Source: Massariosphaeria phaeospora
Lineage: Eukaryota > Ascomycota > Dothideomycetes > Pleosporales
DNA length: 64,000 nt
NCBI GenBank assembly: GCA_011032825.1
Contig: JAADJZ010000008.1
Span: 1,588,559 to 1,652,558 of the forward strand
Reading direction: 5' to 3'
Shown here: positions 11,407-24,063 of the stretch, piece by piece
Layout of the letters: every line of letters begins with the position of its first letter
Numbering within the stretch: the stretch's first letter is position 1
Position numbers and translations under genes: made by a program
The notes under the pieces: model-generated
Seen by the model: only the letters and a program-made list of their open reading frames with translations
What the model was told of the DNA's origin: nothing
Databases searched by the model: none

Positions 11407-12400
11407 TGGAGCGGGCGCGTGTTGGTTGGTTTACTGATTGTTAGCAGGGTGGAAGAAGCACGTCGTTGGGTTTTATAGACAATGTTGCTGGGCGTGCACA
11501 ACTGCACACAGCGTTTTGCAGTAGTTGCCTACAGTTGGGTGCAACATTAGCTAGTATGCTGGATACATCGGATTCTGGTGAAGAGAACGATGTCCTGCAG
11601 AGATGAGATCGCGCTCGAACTGCTTATACCATCCAAAGCACCAGTGCAGGCGTATACAGGCAAGAGCTTTGTCGGCAATAGAACACCTAGGCCCACTATC
11701 TTTCGCTGTGGGGGCGTACAGAGCGGCAAGGCTGAGGTGCGGTTGAGGATTACGTAATGCAGCTAGATCAAGCTGGGCTAGGTTGCGCTAAGGTCAGTTT
11801 TTGCGGGGTTTGTGGGGCGAGGAGGGGCGTGTTCCTCCGCACTTGGGCTCGGACGACGTCGCTAGGCATCTTGGGGTACTCGGGCATCTCTGTCTGCATT
11901 TCCACGGGTCCAGCTCGGATCCTCTTCCTCTTATCCCAACCAGCCTGTTTCTCTGTGCGGGACTTGTGTCACAATCATCCAGATAAGCCTGCTGTGCACC
12001 CGCTGCAGCCCAGTATTGGAACGTCCCTACCGATATGAAGCTGCAGATGAGCAATGCACGATGGGAGCATCCGAGAGCATGTGGGCAGGGCATCTCCAAC
12101 GGGGCCCTGGCGAAGTCCAGACACAGCACGCCCTTTTTGTGGGGCTCCGACATGGACCGGTATCCCCACAAGGGTCGTGAGGGGACTCGCGGCGCCACGT
12201 GAATGTCTTGAACGCTCCAAGCGTCTTGATACGTGAGCCTATGCATCTGGGACCGTCCAGACACTGCTCGACTGTGCGCTAAGGAGAACGTGCCTTGGGA
12301 GTCGGTCCGGTAGAAGGTTAAAAAGAGCGTACGCGCTGCTCCCGGTCCTTCATCCCAAGTTCCTCATCTCCCCTCGCCCTGACTCTTTCGCGACGTCGTC
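11407..12400. other. Intergenic between divergent genes, no gene seen
   Basis: This divergent spacer holds the promoters of the RCC1 protein (-) and the MFS transporter (+). A reverse ORF at 11794-12264 has no recognisable features and overlaps ORFs of similar length on the other strand. The last 60 bases before the MFS start are pyrimidine-rich, typical of a fungal core promoter or leader. Confidence 0.55.
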
Positions 12401-14180
12401 ATGGGTTTCCTCGGTGTTCTCGAGGATAAGCACCTCCAGCATGTGCCTGCGACTGTGGTCCTCCGCGAAGAGCAGCATATACAGACCGAGATTACGGCGG
12501 CGCTAAAGCATGGAACGGGCAAGAATGCAGACATTGTTCTCATCCCTCAACCGTACGGCGCAAACCTCTTTACACGTTTTTTTCTCCTTGCTGATGACTT
12601 TGTAGTTCTGAGGACCCGAACGACCCCCTAAACTGGTCCAACACCAAGAAATTTACCATCATGGCCATCATCGCATACGGTTCGACGCTTTACGCCTCCG
12701 TTCTGGCACCGCTTTTGTCACCGGCTCTCGTTCTCATCGCAATGGATTTCAAGAAAGAGGTTGCTGATATCACCGTCATATCCGGCTACATGCTCCTCGT
12801 GACGGCAGCCTCTGGCCCAATCGTGAATGCTTGCGCTCGAAAATACGGGAAAAGACCAGTACTCATAGCCTCTTCGTTCTTCGGTCTCATCGGAACCATA
12901 GTGTGCAGCGCAGTCAACAGTTACAATGGTCTGCTCATCGGCCGTATCATCCAAGGCGGTTCCATGTAGGTTTTCTGACCATTCTAAAATGAGTCCCAGC
13001 TAACGCGCAGTCCAGCTCTGCCTTCGAATCTATCGTTGTCGCTATGATTGGAGATCTCTTCTTTGTGCACCAGCGCGGCTACTGGATGACACTCATTCAA
13101 TTCATCCTTGGGGCGGCCTCTAATTTCTCCGCGATTATCGTCGGCCCAATAGCTTCCAACATCGGCTGGAGGTACCTCTTCCACATTCTCATCGCATTCG
13201 CAGCGCTTGAATGCGTTCTCCTTATCCTTTTCGTGCCCGAAACGGCATACAACCGCGACCACAGGTACGATATCGATGAGCTAGCTGATGACAAGCTCGG
13301 CGAACTGGCCGCGGCTGAACAAAGACACGCACATCTCGGAGAGAAAGGCCAGGCGGGAGAGGAAGTGGTCAGAATCGAGACAGCAACATCGGGTAACCCA
13401 GCTCTAAAACCCAAGAAGACTTTTGTCCAGGAACTAGCGCTTTTCAGCGGCACCTATTCAGAAGACAACTTCTTCCAACTCCTCATCGCTCCTTTCGCCG
13501 TTTGCACCAATTTCGCTGTTCTGTGGGTCATCATCGTGACCGGTGGTCTCACCGCCTTCTTCGTCGCGCAGTCCTACGACATGGCCCAGATATTCATGTT
13601 CCCACCCTACAATCTGTCCGCTGCAGGCGTCGGGTATCTCTCGCTCGGCCCCTTCCTCGGCGGTTTGATAGGATCCGTCTTCCTCGGCGGAACACTTGAC
13701 CCCCTGATCAAATGGTGCGCCAAGAAGAACAGCGGCGTCTACGAACCCGAGTACCGCCTACTCGGCATGATCCCCGCCCTCCTCACGGGCGTGGGCCTCT
13801 TCGCCTTCGGCTACATGTGCCAAAACCACTTCTCATACTACGCGACCGCCACCATGCACGGCGTGTGTCTGTTCGGCATCGTGTGCGCCGCCATCTCGGC
13901 CTCGGCCTACGCTATCGACGCCTACCGCGACATGTCGTCTGAGATCTTCATCATGAACATGCTGTTCAAGAACCTGCTTTTCTACGGCTTCAGCTACTTC
14001 GTCAATGACTGGACGTTTTCCGATGGGCCTGCCAAGGTCTTTTATGTCTTTGGCGGTATTGCGTTTGTCATGATTGGGACTACGCCGGTGTTCTTCTTCT
14101 GGGGGAAGCGCTATAGGAGTTTTTGGCATAGGCATAATTTGCTGGAGAAGTGGGGCATTCGGACGCATTCTGAGATCTAA
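12401..14180 (+). CDS. MFS transporter, DHA1-like drug/small-molecule exporter type
   Basis: Three exons (12401-12552, 12606-12965, 13016-14180) give about 558 residues. After a cytosolic N-terminus the DPNDPLNWS motif typical of fungal DHA1 proteins precedes the first helix. Helices 2-4 carry ISGYMLLVTAASGP, then RKYGKRPVLIASSFFGLIGT (the A-like loop motif between helices 2 and 3), then GRIIQGGSISAFESIVVAMI across the second splice. A charged loop of about 80 residues separates the two six-helix halves. The C-half includes GVGYLSLGPFLGGLIGSVF. The protein is a polytopic plasma-membrane permease; the substrate cannot be told from sequence. It is convergent with a P450 gene, 412 bp away, which is suggestive of a shared metabolite but is weak evidence by itself. 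Confidence 0.88.
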
Positions 14181-14592
14181 TGAATAGGATGAGTGACTAC
14201 TTTGATGATGGCGTTTACTGGCTGGTGGGCGGTTTGATGACTCAATAATTTTGAATATTATACCCGCTCTATTCCTTGAAACACAATATCTATGTGCGCT
14301 TGGGGGGGGGTTTAGTGCTACCTTCATTTTCAGGTCGTTATGTCGTACAGAACCGGAGTGTGTAGACTATCAGGTCGCCAATAGGCATGCTACTTTAGTC
14401 ATCTAGGATACCGCTGAGAAGATCCAGGTGCAATGATGCACCCAACCCATCTACGTCTTTCGAGTAGAACACGCGAGTCTCGTCGGAAGGCTCAAAACGG
14501 CTAGCATGTGCTTTACCTAGTTGGTGTGCCACGCATCCGGTGCGACTCCTAGTTCCAACGACACACACCTCATTTGAAGATACGGTATCGCC
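14181..14592. other. Convergent 3' intergenic region
   Basis: This spacer lies between the 3' ends of the MFS and P450 genes. It has a run of nine G residues near 14302-14310 and no coding potential. It should hold both polyadenylation regions. Confidence 0.6.
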
Positions 14593-16277
14593 TCAGCCAC
14601 TCCATCCCACGGGCGCCAACCTCAACCTCATGCCGTTAACGGGCTTGATCGTAACCACCCCGCCGGCCACCACAACTTCCTCCGGATCCGCCATGCACAC
14701 CTCAAAGCACCCCACAAAGCCCGCCACCAAAGCCCGCAACTCGGCCCGCGCAAACTTCTCACCAATGCAGCTCCTAGGCCCATGGAGGAACGTCAAGAAC
14801 AGGTAATTGCTCTCCGCGCCGCCATCCATAGTCGTGCGTCCCGTCTCCGCATCAATCCACCGCTTCGGCATAAACTTTTCGGCATCAGCGCCCCACCATC
14901 TGGGGTCCCGGTTCGTGGCCCACGGCACGATTAAGCTGAGCGTGCCTTTGGGAACGAAATGGCCGTCGATGGTGGTGTCGCGGGTAGAGATGCGCGTGGT
15001 TTTGGGGACTGTCGGGTAGAGGCGCAGAACTTCGTTGCAGACGGCGTTGAGGTATGGTAGCGGTTCTAGCAGGCCGGCGATGTCGAACGAGGGGTCTGAG
15101 AGGGCGTTGGGGGAGGGGATCGCTTTGTGGATTTCGCGGCGAAGGCGGGATTGGATGGCGGGGTGGGTGGCGAGAAGATGGGTTGTCCATGTGAATGCTG
15201 ATGAGGTGGTTTCATGGCTGGAGACTTTAGCGGGAGAAAATGAGAGGACAGTGTCGGGTCGACTTACCCGGCTGCTAAGAACGTTAGGAGCTGGTCCACT
15301 AGGCCGTCGTCTGAAAAGTTGTTCGAGCGGATCATGATGGACAAGATATCGGCACTGTCCTCGCTCCCCATCTTGAGTCGAGCCTTCTTTTCCACCACAA
15401 AGCCTCGACAAATCCTTCGCAATTCACCCATGTTACTCCTGACTCTCTGGTTCAACTTCCACGGCAGCGCCTTAATAAACCACGGCGGGAACAGCATATG
15501 AGCCGCAAAGTACAAGCCCTTCTCCGTCGACGGCTCCAACACCTCCTCAAAGATCCTAATCAGCTCATCGTCCGAATTGCGCAGCGAGCCAATCTCGCGG
15601 CCGAGCCCCGCCAGTCCAATAATGTCCATAGTGACCTGGGTCGAGAAATGCGTGATCTCGACCACCTTATCCGTCTTCGGGGCGATGTCTGCCTGCACGA
15701 TCTTGCACAGCTCCATCGACTTGGCCCAGAAAACCGGACAAAGTTCTCTAATATGGCGGAAGTGGAATGCGGGCATAATGTGTTTGCGATCATGTCGGTG
15801 CTGCTCGCCCTCCGTCATGAGCAGGCCGTCGCCGAGGAACTGTCGCAGGAACGATATGACTAGCGGCGGCTTCTGGAAGTCGTAGCTCTTGTGCACCAGG
15901 ATGTCTGCGATGGCGGCGGGACTCGCTACTATGATACGGTCGGCATGGAATAAGCCCCGGTAGTAAACGATGCCGTCGTATGCGGTGTTCTTCATCATCT
16001 TAAGATGGCCGTTGCCGGGTGGTTGCGAGAACATGGATAGGCCATGCCCGACAATGGGGATGAATCCTCTTCGTGGTTGCGGGAGATGGCGCAGCGGGCT
16101 GAGGAAGAAGGGGTAGATGATCAGATGGTAGATGCCGAATATGGTCCAGTTGATCAACGAGTTGATGAAAAAGAAAGACGCCAAAGTACCGGTGGGCTGG
16201 ACCTGTGGAAAAAAGCAGACGAGTACGGCGGCCTCCAAAAACGAGAACGAAACGATCTTCGCGGGGATGATCTCCAT
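14593..16277 (-). CDS. Cytochrome P450 monooxygenase
   Basis: Two exons (16277-15268 and 15217-14593) joined across a 50-nt GTAAGT intron give about 544 residues. A hydrophobic N-terminus with helices near residues 10-65 and a proline-rich hinge (SPLRHLPQP) anchors it in the ER. Hallmarks: the oxygen-binding I-helix AGHETT (336-341, spanning the splice), the K-helix ExxR as EVLR (399-402), FMPKRW in place of the PERF motif, and the heme loop FLHGPRSCIG (480-489) with Cys487 as the heme thiolate. The overall look resembles CYP3/4-clan fungal enzymes. The substrate is unknown. The intron sits inside the I-helix codons, so mis-splicing would destroy the enzyme. Confidence 0.92.
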
Positions 16278-17197
16278 CGTGTCGAGCGTGATGGACTGTG
16301 GTAGCCTGATGCCGGAAAAAAATCTACTAAAATTTCATGTGTGCCTCACGAAGTCTTCGCGAGAAACCAAACCATGCTTCGGCCAGCTCAGTCCCACAAC
16401 CAAGGACTTGATAGAAGCTTTAGCGTTCAACGCTGAAGAAGACTGGACGCTCGGCGCATGAGGCTTGCGAAACACGGCTCGTCTTATTTATATTGACATG
16501 TGGTGTGGCGTCGGTGGCGCACCTTGGGCCTCGGTTCACATCGCTAGCGGAGATCCGTGCCCGCTTTTGCTTTCTGCTGCTCCTGGTCATTGCTGCTGGC
16601 ACAATCAATTTCTGCCAGAAGACGGGGACAAGCTTGACGTTCAAACAGATCGAGCATGGCTGCGTTGGCGATGAAGTCGGAGGGTTGGCTTTGTGGGCTG
16701 GAATTGAGTCGGAAGCGATGGTGGGGGTGATGGACGGTTGACGAAGTGCTATACCCTTTCGGGAAGACACCCGAGCTTTGGCTAATCAAAGGGTAGGAAC
16801 AAACTACGTTATTTGAGAGAGGGATTGACGTATCAGAAATTGGGCATGCCACATCCCACCGCACTTCAATGTGCCACTTTCTATCTTCATTGAGCAGAAC
16901 GTTGGCATGTAAATAGGTCTTCAGGCACAGCTGAAAGTCCAACGCCAGAGACAAGACTTCTTCTAGATCGGGGGTTCACTCGTCGAGGGCATCTCAATAT
17001 ATAGACTTGCGAGAGAGTATATCGAACCAGTCGATTTGTAAGAAATAGCTCATCATCCGAACATAAGGTATGTAAAACAGTCAAGTAACTCCGAATATAA
17101 GAAAGAAAAGCAAACAAATCTGGGGCCCCAGTCTGTGCAACCAGTCCCGCCAGCAACATCACTAGACATGTACGATGGCCTCCAGCTCAGTGATCCC
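16278..17197. other. Intergenic, no gene seen
   Basis: This is the promoter side of the P450 gene and the 3' side of the cutinase gene. Overlapping short ORFs on both strands show no family features. Confidence 0.55.
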
Positions 17198-17973
17198 CTA
17201 GATGGCCTCCAACTCCTCAGCAGCCCTCTTCTCCATCTCTGCCGCCCGCATCTTGAGGTTTCTCGCCTTGACCTTAGCCTGCGCACCCTTAACCTTCTCC
17301 GTCAAGAAGGCCGCGCCCTCATCGGCACGCACTCCATAGGTCAGATGCACAGGGAGAACCGTCAAAGTACCCAGGCAGACCAAGTCGCCAGGCTGGCAGA
17401 TGATCATGACCTTGTCGGCGGGGAAGTTAGGGATCTGATTGTTGTCTTGTAGCTTCTGGGTGTCGCCGTAGAGGATCACCCCGGCGATCTGGTCTTGCAC
17501 GGTTGCGTCGAGGGCTTCGATGGCGCGGTGGGACACTGCGGCACCCTGGCTGTAGCCGCCAGCGACGATGACGGAGTCGGGACATTTGCTGGCCATCTCG
17601 TTCAGCGTATCCTGCATTAGACCTTTGCTCCTGGTGTCAGTGCCGCCGGGTAGTGCGTTCGTGCCGATCAGGGCAGCGTAATCGATGCCTTCAGTTGCAA
17701 CGTTGGTCGCTCCGAAGCTTTGCTTGAGGTCGTCGGATGTGGGAGGGCCGACGACGGTTCCCTGGAAAAGAGGTCAGTCGCGATCGCTGAAAAGCGTGGG
17801 AATTTTTTGACCATGTTTCCGGTCTCTCCAGAGCCACGTGCCCATGCAAAGAGAATGTCTCTGCAGCCGCCTTCGGAGAACTCGTTCGAGTTGATGCGCG
17901 TCTGTCGAACCTTGATTGGGCCTGCGGTAGCGATACCGGACAGAGCAACAAAGATGAAAGCTTTGGTATGCAT
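17198..17973 (-). CDS. Secreted cutinase
   Basis: Two exons (17973-17812 and 17761-17198) give 241 residues. The start MHTKAFIFVALSGIATAGP is a clear secretion signal. The splice falls exactly inside the conserved ARGSGETGNM / GTVVGPP block (oxyanion-hole region). The nucleophile elbow is GGYSQG, the catalytic Asp is in CQPGDLVC and the catalytic His in VLPVHLTYG. The four cutinase cysteines are present (GGCRD, SKCPDS, ICQ, VC). It hydrolyses cutin and other polyesters outside the cell, typical of plant-associated fungi. Unusually, about 30 charged residues follow the catalytic domain (AKVKARNLKMRAAEMEKRAA...), predicting a helix not normal for cutinases. Confidence 0.93.
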
Positions 17974-20900
17974 AGTTGGAAAGTTATATGGTACTCCAAT
18001 CGGATTTCGTCTAGGACGAGACTGGTACGAAAAGAGTAGTTGATGGAAGGAATGTGAGAAGCGAATGAGACGGCTGCCTGAGCAATAGAAAGAAGAAATG
18101 AAGATAGAACAGTGGTTGATGAAGAGGTCAATGGAGATAGGCTTCACGCTCCTTTATAGTCTCATCGTATCAGGTCTCTATTGTCTTCATGAACGCCAAT
18201 ACTCAACACCAAGAAGATGTATGGCAATGGCATGCAGCAACCACTGCCAAGCCATTTTGGAAACGGTGCACGGCGAGGATTCGGATGGGAAGATCTGGTG
18301 ATCGTTCGAGATGCCGAGGAAGGTAGAAGTAACGACTGGCTGACAGACGTTATCTGGCTGCCAAGTCCCAGAGAAGTCATGTAGTACACTCCCTGTTGAT
18401 GTAATTCAAATAAGCTGGCAGCCCTGTAGAACTATTTCGATGGGGAAGTACCTGGTAAATGGGCCCTTGGCGTCTTGTGCCTCGGTATGCTAAAGTCAAC
18501 CTGCGTTGGGATTGGGTGAAGTTGGGTTCCTACATGAGATAAATACGAAACGTTCCCCAGTCGTGGTGTTTGTCTATACTAGGAATCGGCGAGCTGCCTC
18601 GGGTATCGGCAGATCCGCACTAGTCTGGGGCCCAGCTGGTCTTTCGGTTGTTTCATGATCGACCGACCACTAGGTAACCTACCGCAATCAGTGTTTAGAT
18701 AAGACGGTGGCGGTCCATTTCTTCGGTAACTGGAACGTGAAAGGCCCGATGCGGCAACGTCGCAGCAACATGACAAAAAGTTCGAGCTACCTGCATGGGT
18801 ATCATCGTAGCAAGATTAAAGAATCGAATACCACGGAAACAAGACCTCGAAGTCCGCAACAATGGAGATAACTGATAATCGAGCATTCTCATGAGATTGA
18901 ACAAAAAGGTGCGTCGCCAACATCGCAATGCATCCACAAGACTCAATTACACCGAACTGACGATTACGGATGTCTAAGCACCAGAAACCCTTTTCAGGAC
19001 ACTGGTTCCTGGGATGAAACCAACCACGATGTGCGACGATTCAATCTAGACGGAACTCACCTCCTTGGGTCTGGTATTCAAGAAGAGTCGTTCCACCCCC
19101 CATCAAGCCTCCTACATGGCTACAAATAGTATCTCTTTCTAACAGGCACTATTATCAAGCAGTGCTTCAAATACCAAGTGTAAATTCCTTCTCTTGCGAA
19201 ACAGCTTGCTGTAGACCAGGTCCAGTTCTTTTGTGCCATGACCCGACAAAGCCATTTTCATGGTCTTCTAGCATTGTCTGCCGTTTATCCTCATCTCTTT
19301 TTAGACGTATGTATCCTCTCATACAAATGTTACAGACGCAGGGTCGTCCCGTAGCTGAGTCGACTTTCATTGTGAGAGTAGAGATGACTCCATCTGTAGC
19401 TTACAGGTGACGGAACTTTTAAGAGTAATGGCCTCTTCTCCAATAGCCCACTAGCCATGGCCGCGGTCTTGGTCCAGTCGCATGTCTTGATATCCGCCAA
19501 CTTTTGACGATGTGGGCCACAGTGCCACGTCGTAGCACAAATTGTCCAGCCACTGCTAGAAAAAGCCCACACCTCGCAGGTTCCTTTCTTTTACTTCGTA
19601 AAGACTTGCTAAGGGGTTCCTGGCTCGAAAAATCTACCGTATTCAACGAGCAAGACTGGTTTTAAAGCCCCTATACTGTGTCGCCAATATCTCAACAAAG
19701 GAGAGTATTGCATAGACTTGAGAACCAAAGAGCGTAAAGACTAGGGCAAAAGATAGCCAACAATCTTCATATTCCCAAGGGCGATGATGAACGTGGTGAA
19801 TAAGGTCGCCCTTCTCGTGGTGTCGTTTGACGTGTAGACATGCTGAAACGCCATGTTCCTTGGCGTGGACCGTGATGTTTGCGATGAGGTAGCAACAAAC
19901 ATTCGCGGGTTAAACAAGACGAGGAACTGATGGTTGCAACCAGAACACGGAGCAGGATCTAGGATGTGAGCCGCCCGGAAAACTTTCTCCGCCCGATCGA
20001 TCGCCAAGACACTAGTGACCCGAGGCAGACTCTTTGCCACATCGTCATGCATTTACACTATTCACCACCTCGAACATGAACGACGTGCACCGCGACGGGT
20101 TCTTTGTATTTATGCTGGCCAAGAAACGAAGCGATAGCGAATGGCAGCTTGTCGCAAGAGCACTCGAAAAACTATCATCTAGCTCACCTCAGCTCCAACA
20201 CACGTACTGCCATCAAATTCGAAGCTATAACGCGCTCAAAGAGGTGATCAGTATCATTCCGCCTAATAAGTTTCCTACCTACCTTACTGCGTATACAGCT
20301 CTTGTCGAGTTGCGCTCTCTTGGACACCGACTTAGTGGTGTATCAACTTAATCACGAACACGCTGAGTGTTCCAAAGTAACACATATCCTCTTCGCGGCA
20401 CATACCAGCTGCGTAAGTTAGGCATCTCGATGTTGCCGATGCATTCTAGCATTGAGATGCTATGCTGACTACATTTGACTTCGCTGGCTAGCATTGGAGC
20501 GAACACTAGTTCCACAGTCCACTACGCGTCCGGCCGGTAAGTGTACAAGAGTAGATATCCATAACACACCGTCTCTCTCGGAGACAGATAGTGTGTTCAA
20601 GTTCAGCTCCTACAGTATATTCATACGAACGACAATGTTAGATCGTCTTAGATCACCGATGGCCAGCTACTCCGGACCTAGCCTGAATTCCATGAACACC
20701 ACAGGGACCCGGAGATAGTTGTCTTCAATCTGCGTACAAGTAATCCGCAAAACAGATAATACCGAAATCCAGCCACATCAGGACACACCTACGAGACCGG
20801 ACGAGAGTAGCAGCAATCTCCAATCTCCATTTCGTTCGCACACCTCCAAAACTCTAGATCGAACACAGCCTGCATTCGCGGCAGAAGCGCCTTCAGCATA

Positions 20901-21923
20901 CGTGTTGAACACAGTGTCATTAGCGCAGGTGTTGTAGCCCCAGTCTTCGTCCGTACTGCTGCTTCCCACGTCCGACGAGACGGTCAGGTCTATTACTCGT
21001 ATCAATGCGCAGAAGAGACCCAATCAAAGCTATGTTAAAGAGACAGCATTAACACACGACTAATGAACCTAGGTGTCCCGTCGGACGTGGAAACAGCAGT
21101 ACAGTAGCACAGAGAATCCAAGTTTCATCCCATGAGACTTCCGCCATGCGAACCCTTTACATGCGTACTTGACATACCCCGCACGTAGATAGCAAATCAC
21201 GTACGGAGTACAGTACAGTACAGAAGTGCAACGAAACAGCTCGGCGGATACCACAGCAACGGCATGAAAAAAGAAGCGTCTGACCGGGTAACACACACAC
21301 GTGGATGCAGGTCTCTCGGAGCAATGCACGTCCCGATTGAACGCTGACGGAGGAAAACTGGAACTACGTCAGGCAGCCACCAAAGTGAACTAGGTACATA
21401 TGGGGCGGACAGCGGACCCCATAACTGCTCCTTCGCGCCACCAGCGCGACACCATGGCGGCAATAACAGCTCACAGCGCCACCAGCCCTCTCTGCAACAC
21501 CGTTTGTTACTTAACCTCCAACACGCCTGTCTACTCTGCAACTGTAGCCTTGCAACCCGCTGTGACGGAGGGCGCGAACGGCATCCTCGCGCGAGCCTCG
21601 CTGATTGAACCCAGGAGCCGAGTCCGGGGTTCGGGCTCATGCAGAAAAGCCCCTATGCACAGCGGAAATTAGCCGTCCGAACCCCCTGTTCGGACGGAAG
21701 CCGTCGCGCCAGCGTGTTTGATCGATGCGGAAATTCAAAGCCTTTATGAAACACTTTGGATTAATAGTATTACATACCGGGCCCCGGACACTAAGAATCA
21801 AAGATCACCTTCCCAAGCCGGCCGCGAAATGCGCGCGTGCATTGCAAAAGCAATGTGTTGTATTCGTAAGAAAGAAACTGACTGCCCTAAATGAATGCGC
21901 AATAGTGAATCCCTTCCTCTCGC
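17974..21923. other. Gene-poor 3.9-kb stretch of normal composition
   Basis: The first few hundred bases are the cutinase promoter. The rest has only short overlapping ORFs without domains, signal peptides or consistent splice chains, and I found no tRNA-like or 5S-like sequence by eye. It may hold decayed genes, non-coding transcripts or simply spacer. Confidence 0.5.
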
Positions 21924-24063
21924 TCAATTTTTCTTGGGGGGCGCCGTGCTGTCCATTGGCTCGGATGGGAGCTCAGCGGTTTCCAAGGAACTGGCGGGGA
22001 GCTCCTGCGGTGGCATCTGCTGCGGATGCCCTCGTGCATGGTAGCTATCACCACCCGGGGACCATGCCTGGTCGTGATACTGCTTCTGAGGAAGAGGACC
22101 GGCGCCCCACTGTGCATCTGGTGACCCTGGATATGCTGGTGCTGGATGAGGCGGTCCATATAGCGACCATCCGCGTCCGCGATCAGGTGGTGATCCGGGA
22201 TGTGTCGTACCTGGTGAAGGGGGGAAACCCGTGTATTGCGTATAGTGTGAAGCTGCTGGAGACTTGGGGTCCTGGTGCGAAGGTAGTTCTGATGCGGGAC
22301 GGAACGATTTGTCGTTTGGCTTGGCGTTCGATGCCTTGTTTTTCCTTCTCCGGTAGAACAGCAAGCCAACTCCTACACCTGCTACCATCAGAAGACCACC
22401 TATCCCCCCGCCAACGGCACCTCCAATGATGGCACCGCGGTTGCTCCCTGAAGATTCAGGTGCGGTGGCGCCGGTTGCGGTAGGGATGTTGCGTGTAGGT
22501 GCTCTTCCTGTAGGCTTGTATGCGCGGGTCATCTGGACTTGCAAGTCGCGATGTCCAAATCCACCCTTCGGCGTTAGATTCGTCGCTCCGCCGGTGGCGC
22601 CGCCTCCAATGGATGAGATGATTTCCGACGGGACATTGTACTGAGTTACACTGGCGTTGTATGCCGCCCATTTGGCGCCATTGGCGTTGGATTTACCGAG
22701 GTCTAGCCCATGTTGTCCGTAGATAAGTGGGACATCGCAGTCTGTGAAGTTGGTAAAGTGACCGCCCATGATGATCATTTGATTGTCGATCACGTCGCAG
22801 CTGAGGGAATGATGCGGGAATGTGTCGCCTGCTTCTTCTCCGTCCCTTGGCCAAAACTATAGAAAGTCAGTTGTGTTGGACTAAGAAAGGTATGCAGGAC
22901 TGTTCCTGCACTACAGTCTCTGAGGGCTCACCTTAATCCACTGGAAGGATGGCATGCTCAACACCCATACGTCGCCGTATCCGAAGCCGTTCTCAATCGA
23001 AGCACCGCCATAAAGATAACTAAGGCCTGTTAGTTTTGCATATAGAAACATGAGAGACAGTACGAACATATTGTAGGATGATTTATCCTGCGCCCATACG
23101 ACTCCTGAGCAGAACCGCCTTCGTTCGCCAGGTATCTCAGAACCGGTTGCATTTTGTTTGTACCACTTGTCGTTGCCAACGTCGTAGACGAAGATTTCCT
23201 ATCGCAATGTGAGCATTATTCCAAAACAGTTCGGATACACATACCGTCATTGGGACTGCCTTTACTGTCCCATTCCCGGCGTCTTGGATGCCGCCATAGT
23301 AGACTAACAGACCCGCATCACCAGCAGGTACGTATACCATACTTCCTTCGGCCCGTCCGGTTCCATCCGGTCCAGTTTGGTTTCGGAACGTGTTGCCTAG
23401 CATGTCGTATACAAGCATGGTGTCCAGTATCGTCGGGGTGCTGGCATAGCCCGGAACGGACAAGTTGTTAAGATGGCCGCCGTAATAGTACCCCCTGCCT
23501 CGATCTTGCGCGACGGTTCCAGCACCTGTTACAGGTCAACAACTGCTCTCATCAATATACTAAAAACATACCCCAAGCGGCGCGCTGAATCTCGGACGCT
23601 CTCGTGTCGGACACATTCCAGGTATCGTAGACGATGTCGTAGTACCATAACTTGAACTCTTCCGGCTTCTCACTCCCGAATTCTCCTCCAAACTGATAGA
23701 TCACCTTGTTTGGTTCATCCGCCCATAGTATTCCACCGTGTACGGAAGGGACTGAATCGTTCTTTGTTTTTAGACTATGTTTTGGGAAACCTTCGTTGTT
23801 GTCGTCCAGATCGCCTTTTCTCAACCATGTGCCTGAATCGCATTAGCATGCGTGAGAACCACCGCCGTCCTGAACATACTAGTATAGTTTAATGAAGCTT
23901 CATTGAGTGGCCCGAAGTTCGCAATTCCTCCATCGATATAATGTTGTCGATCAACTACTGTTGTTTGATGGCCGAAGAGGCGACAGAAGTCTTTGAGTGG
24001 ATCCTTCTGCGCAACAGCGAACGAAGCGAAGGACAATATGGAAAGAACGACTGAACTAAACAT
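21924..24063 (-). CDS. Kelch-repeat (galactose oxidase-like propeller) single-pass membrane protein
   Basis: Six exons by splice and frame reading: 24063-23880, 23832-23572, 23525-23245, 23198-23068, 23019-22932 and 22856-21924, giving 625 residues. The ATG at 24063 opens a signal peptide (MFSSVVLSILSFASFAVAQ); the upstream in-frame ATG at 24111 would bury it. Kelch-like blades follow: VIYQFGGEFGS, YYYGGHLNN, LLVYYGGIQDAG, YLYGGASIENGFGYGDVWVL and MIIMGGHFTN. Near residue 440 a glycine-rich helix (GAIIGGAVGGGIGGLLMVAG) and the RRRKNK stop-transfer give a type I topology. The cytoplasmic tail is Pro/Gly/Ser/His-rich and probably disordered. Proteins of this build are common in filamentous fungi, often near the cell surface, but have no settled function. 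Confidence 0.85.

Noticed and set aside
11794..12264. 156-residue reverse ORF between RCC1 and MFS genes
   Set aside because: Composition and overlap with opposite-strand ORFs look random; it sits in a divergent promoter.
12401..16277. MFS transporter plus P450 as a secondary-metabolite cluster
   Set aside because: No backbone enzyme (PKS, NRPS, terpene cyclase, DMAT) or pathway regulator nearby; two adjacent genes are not enough.
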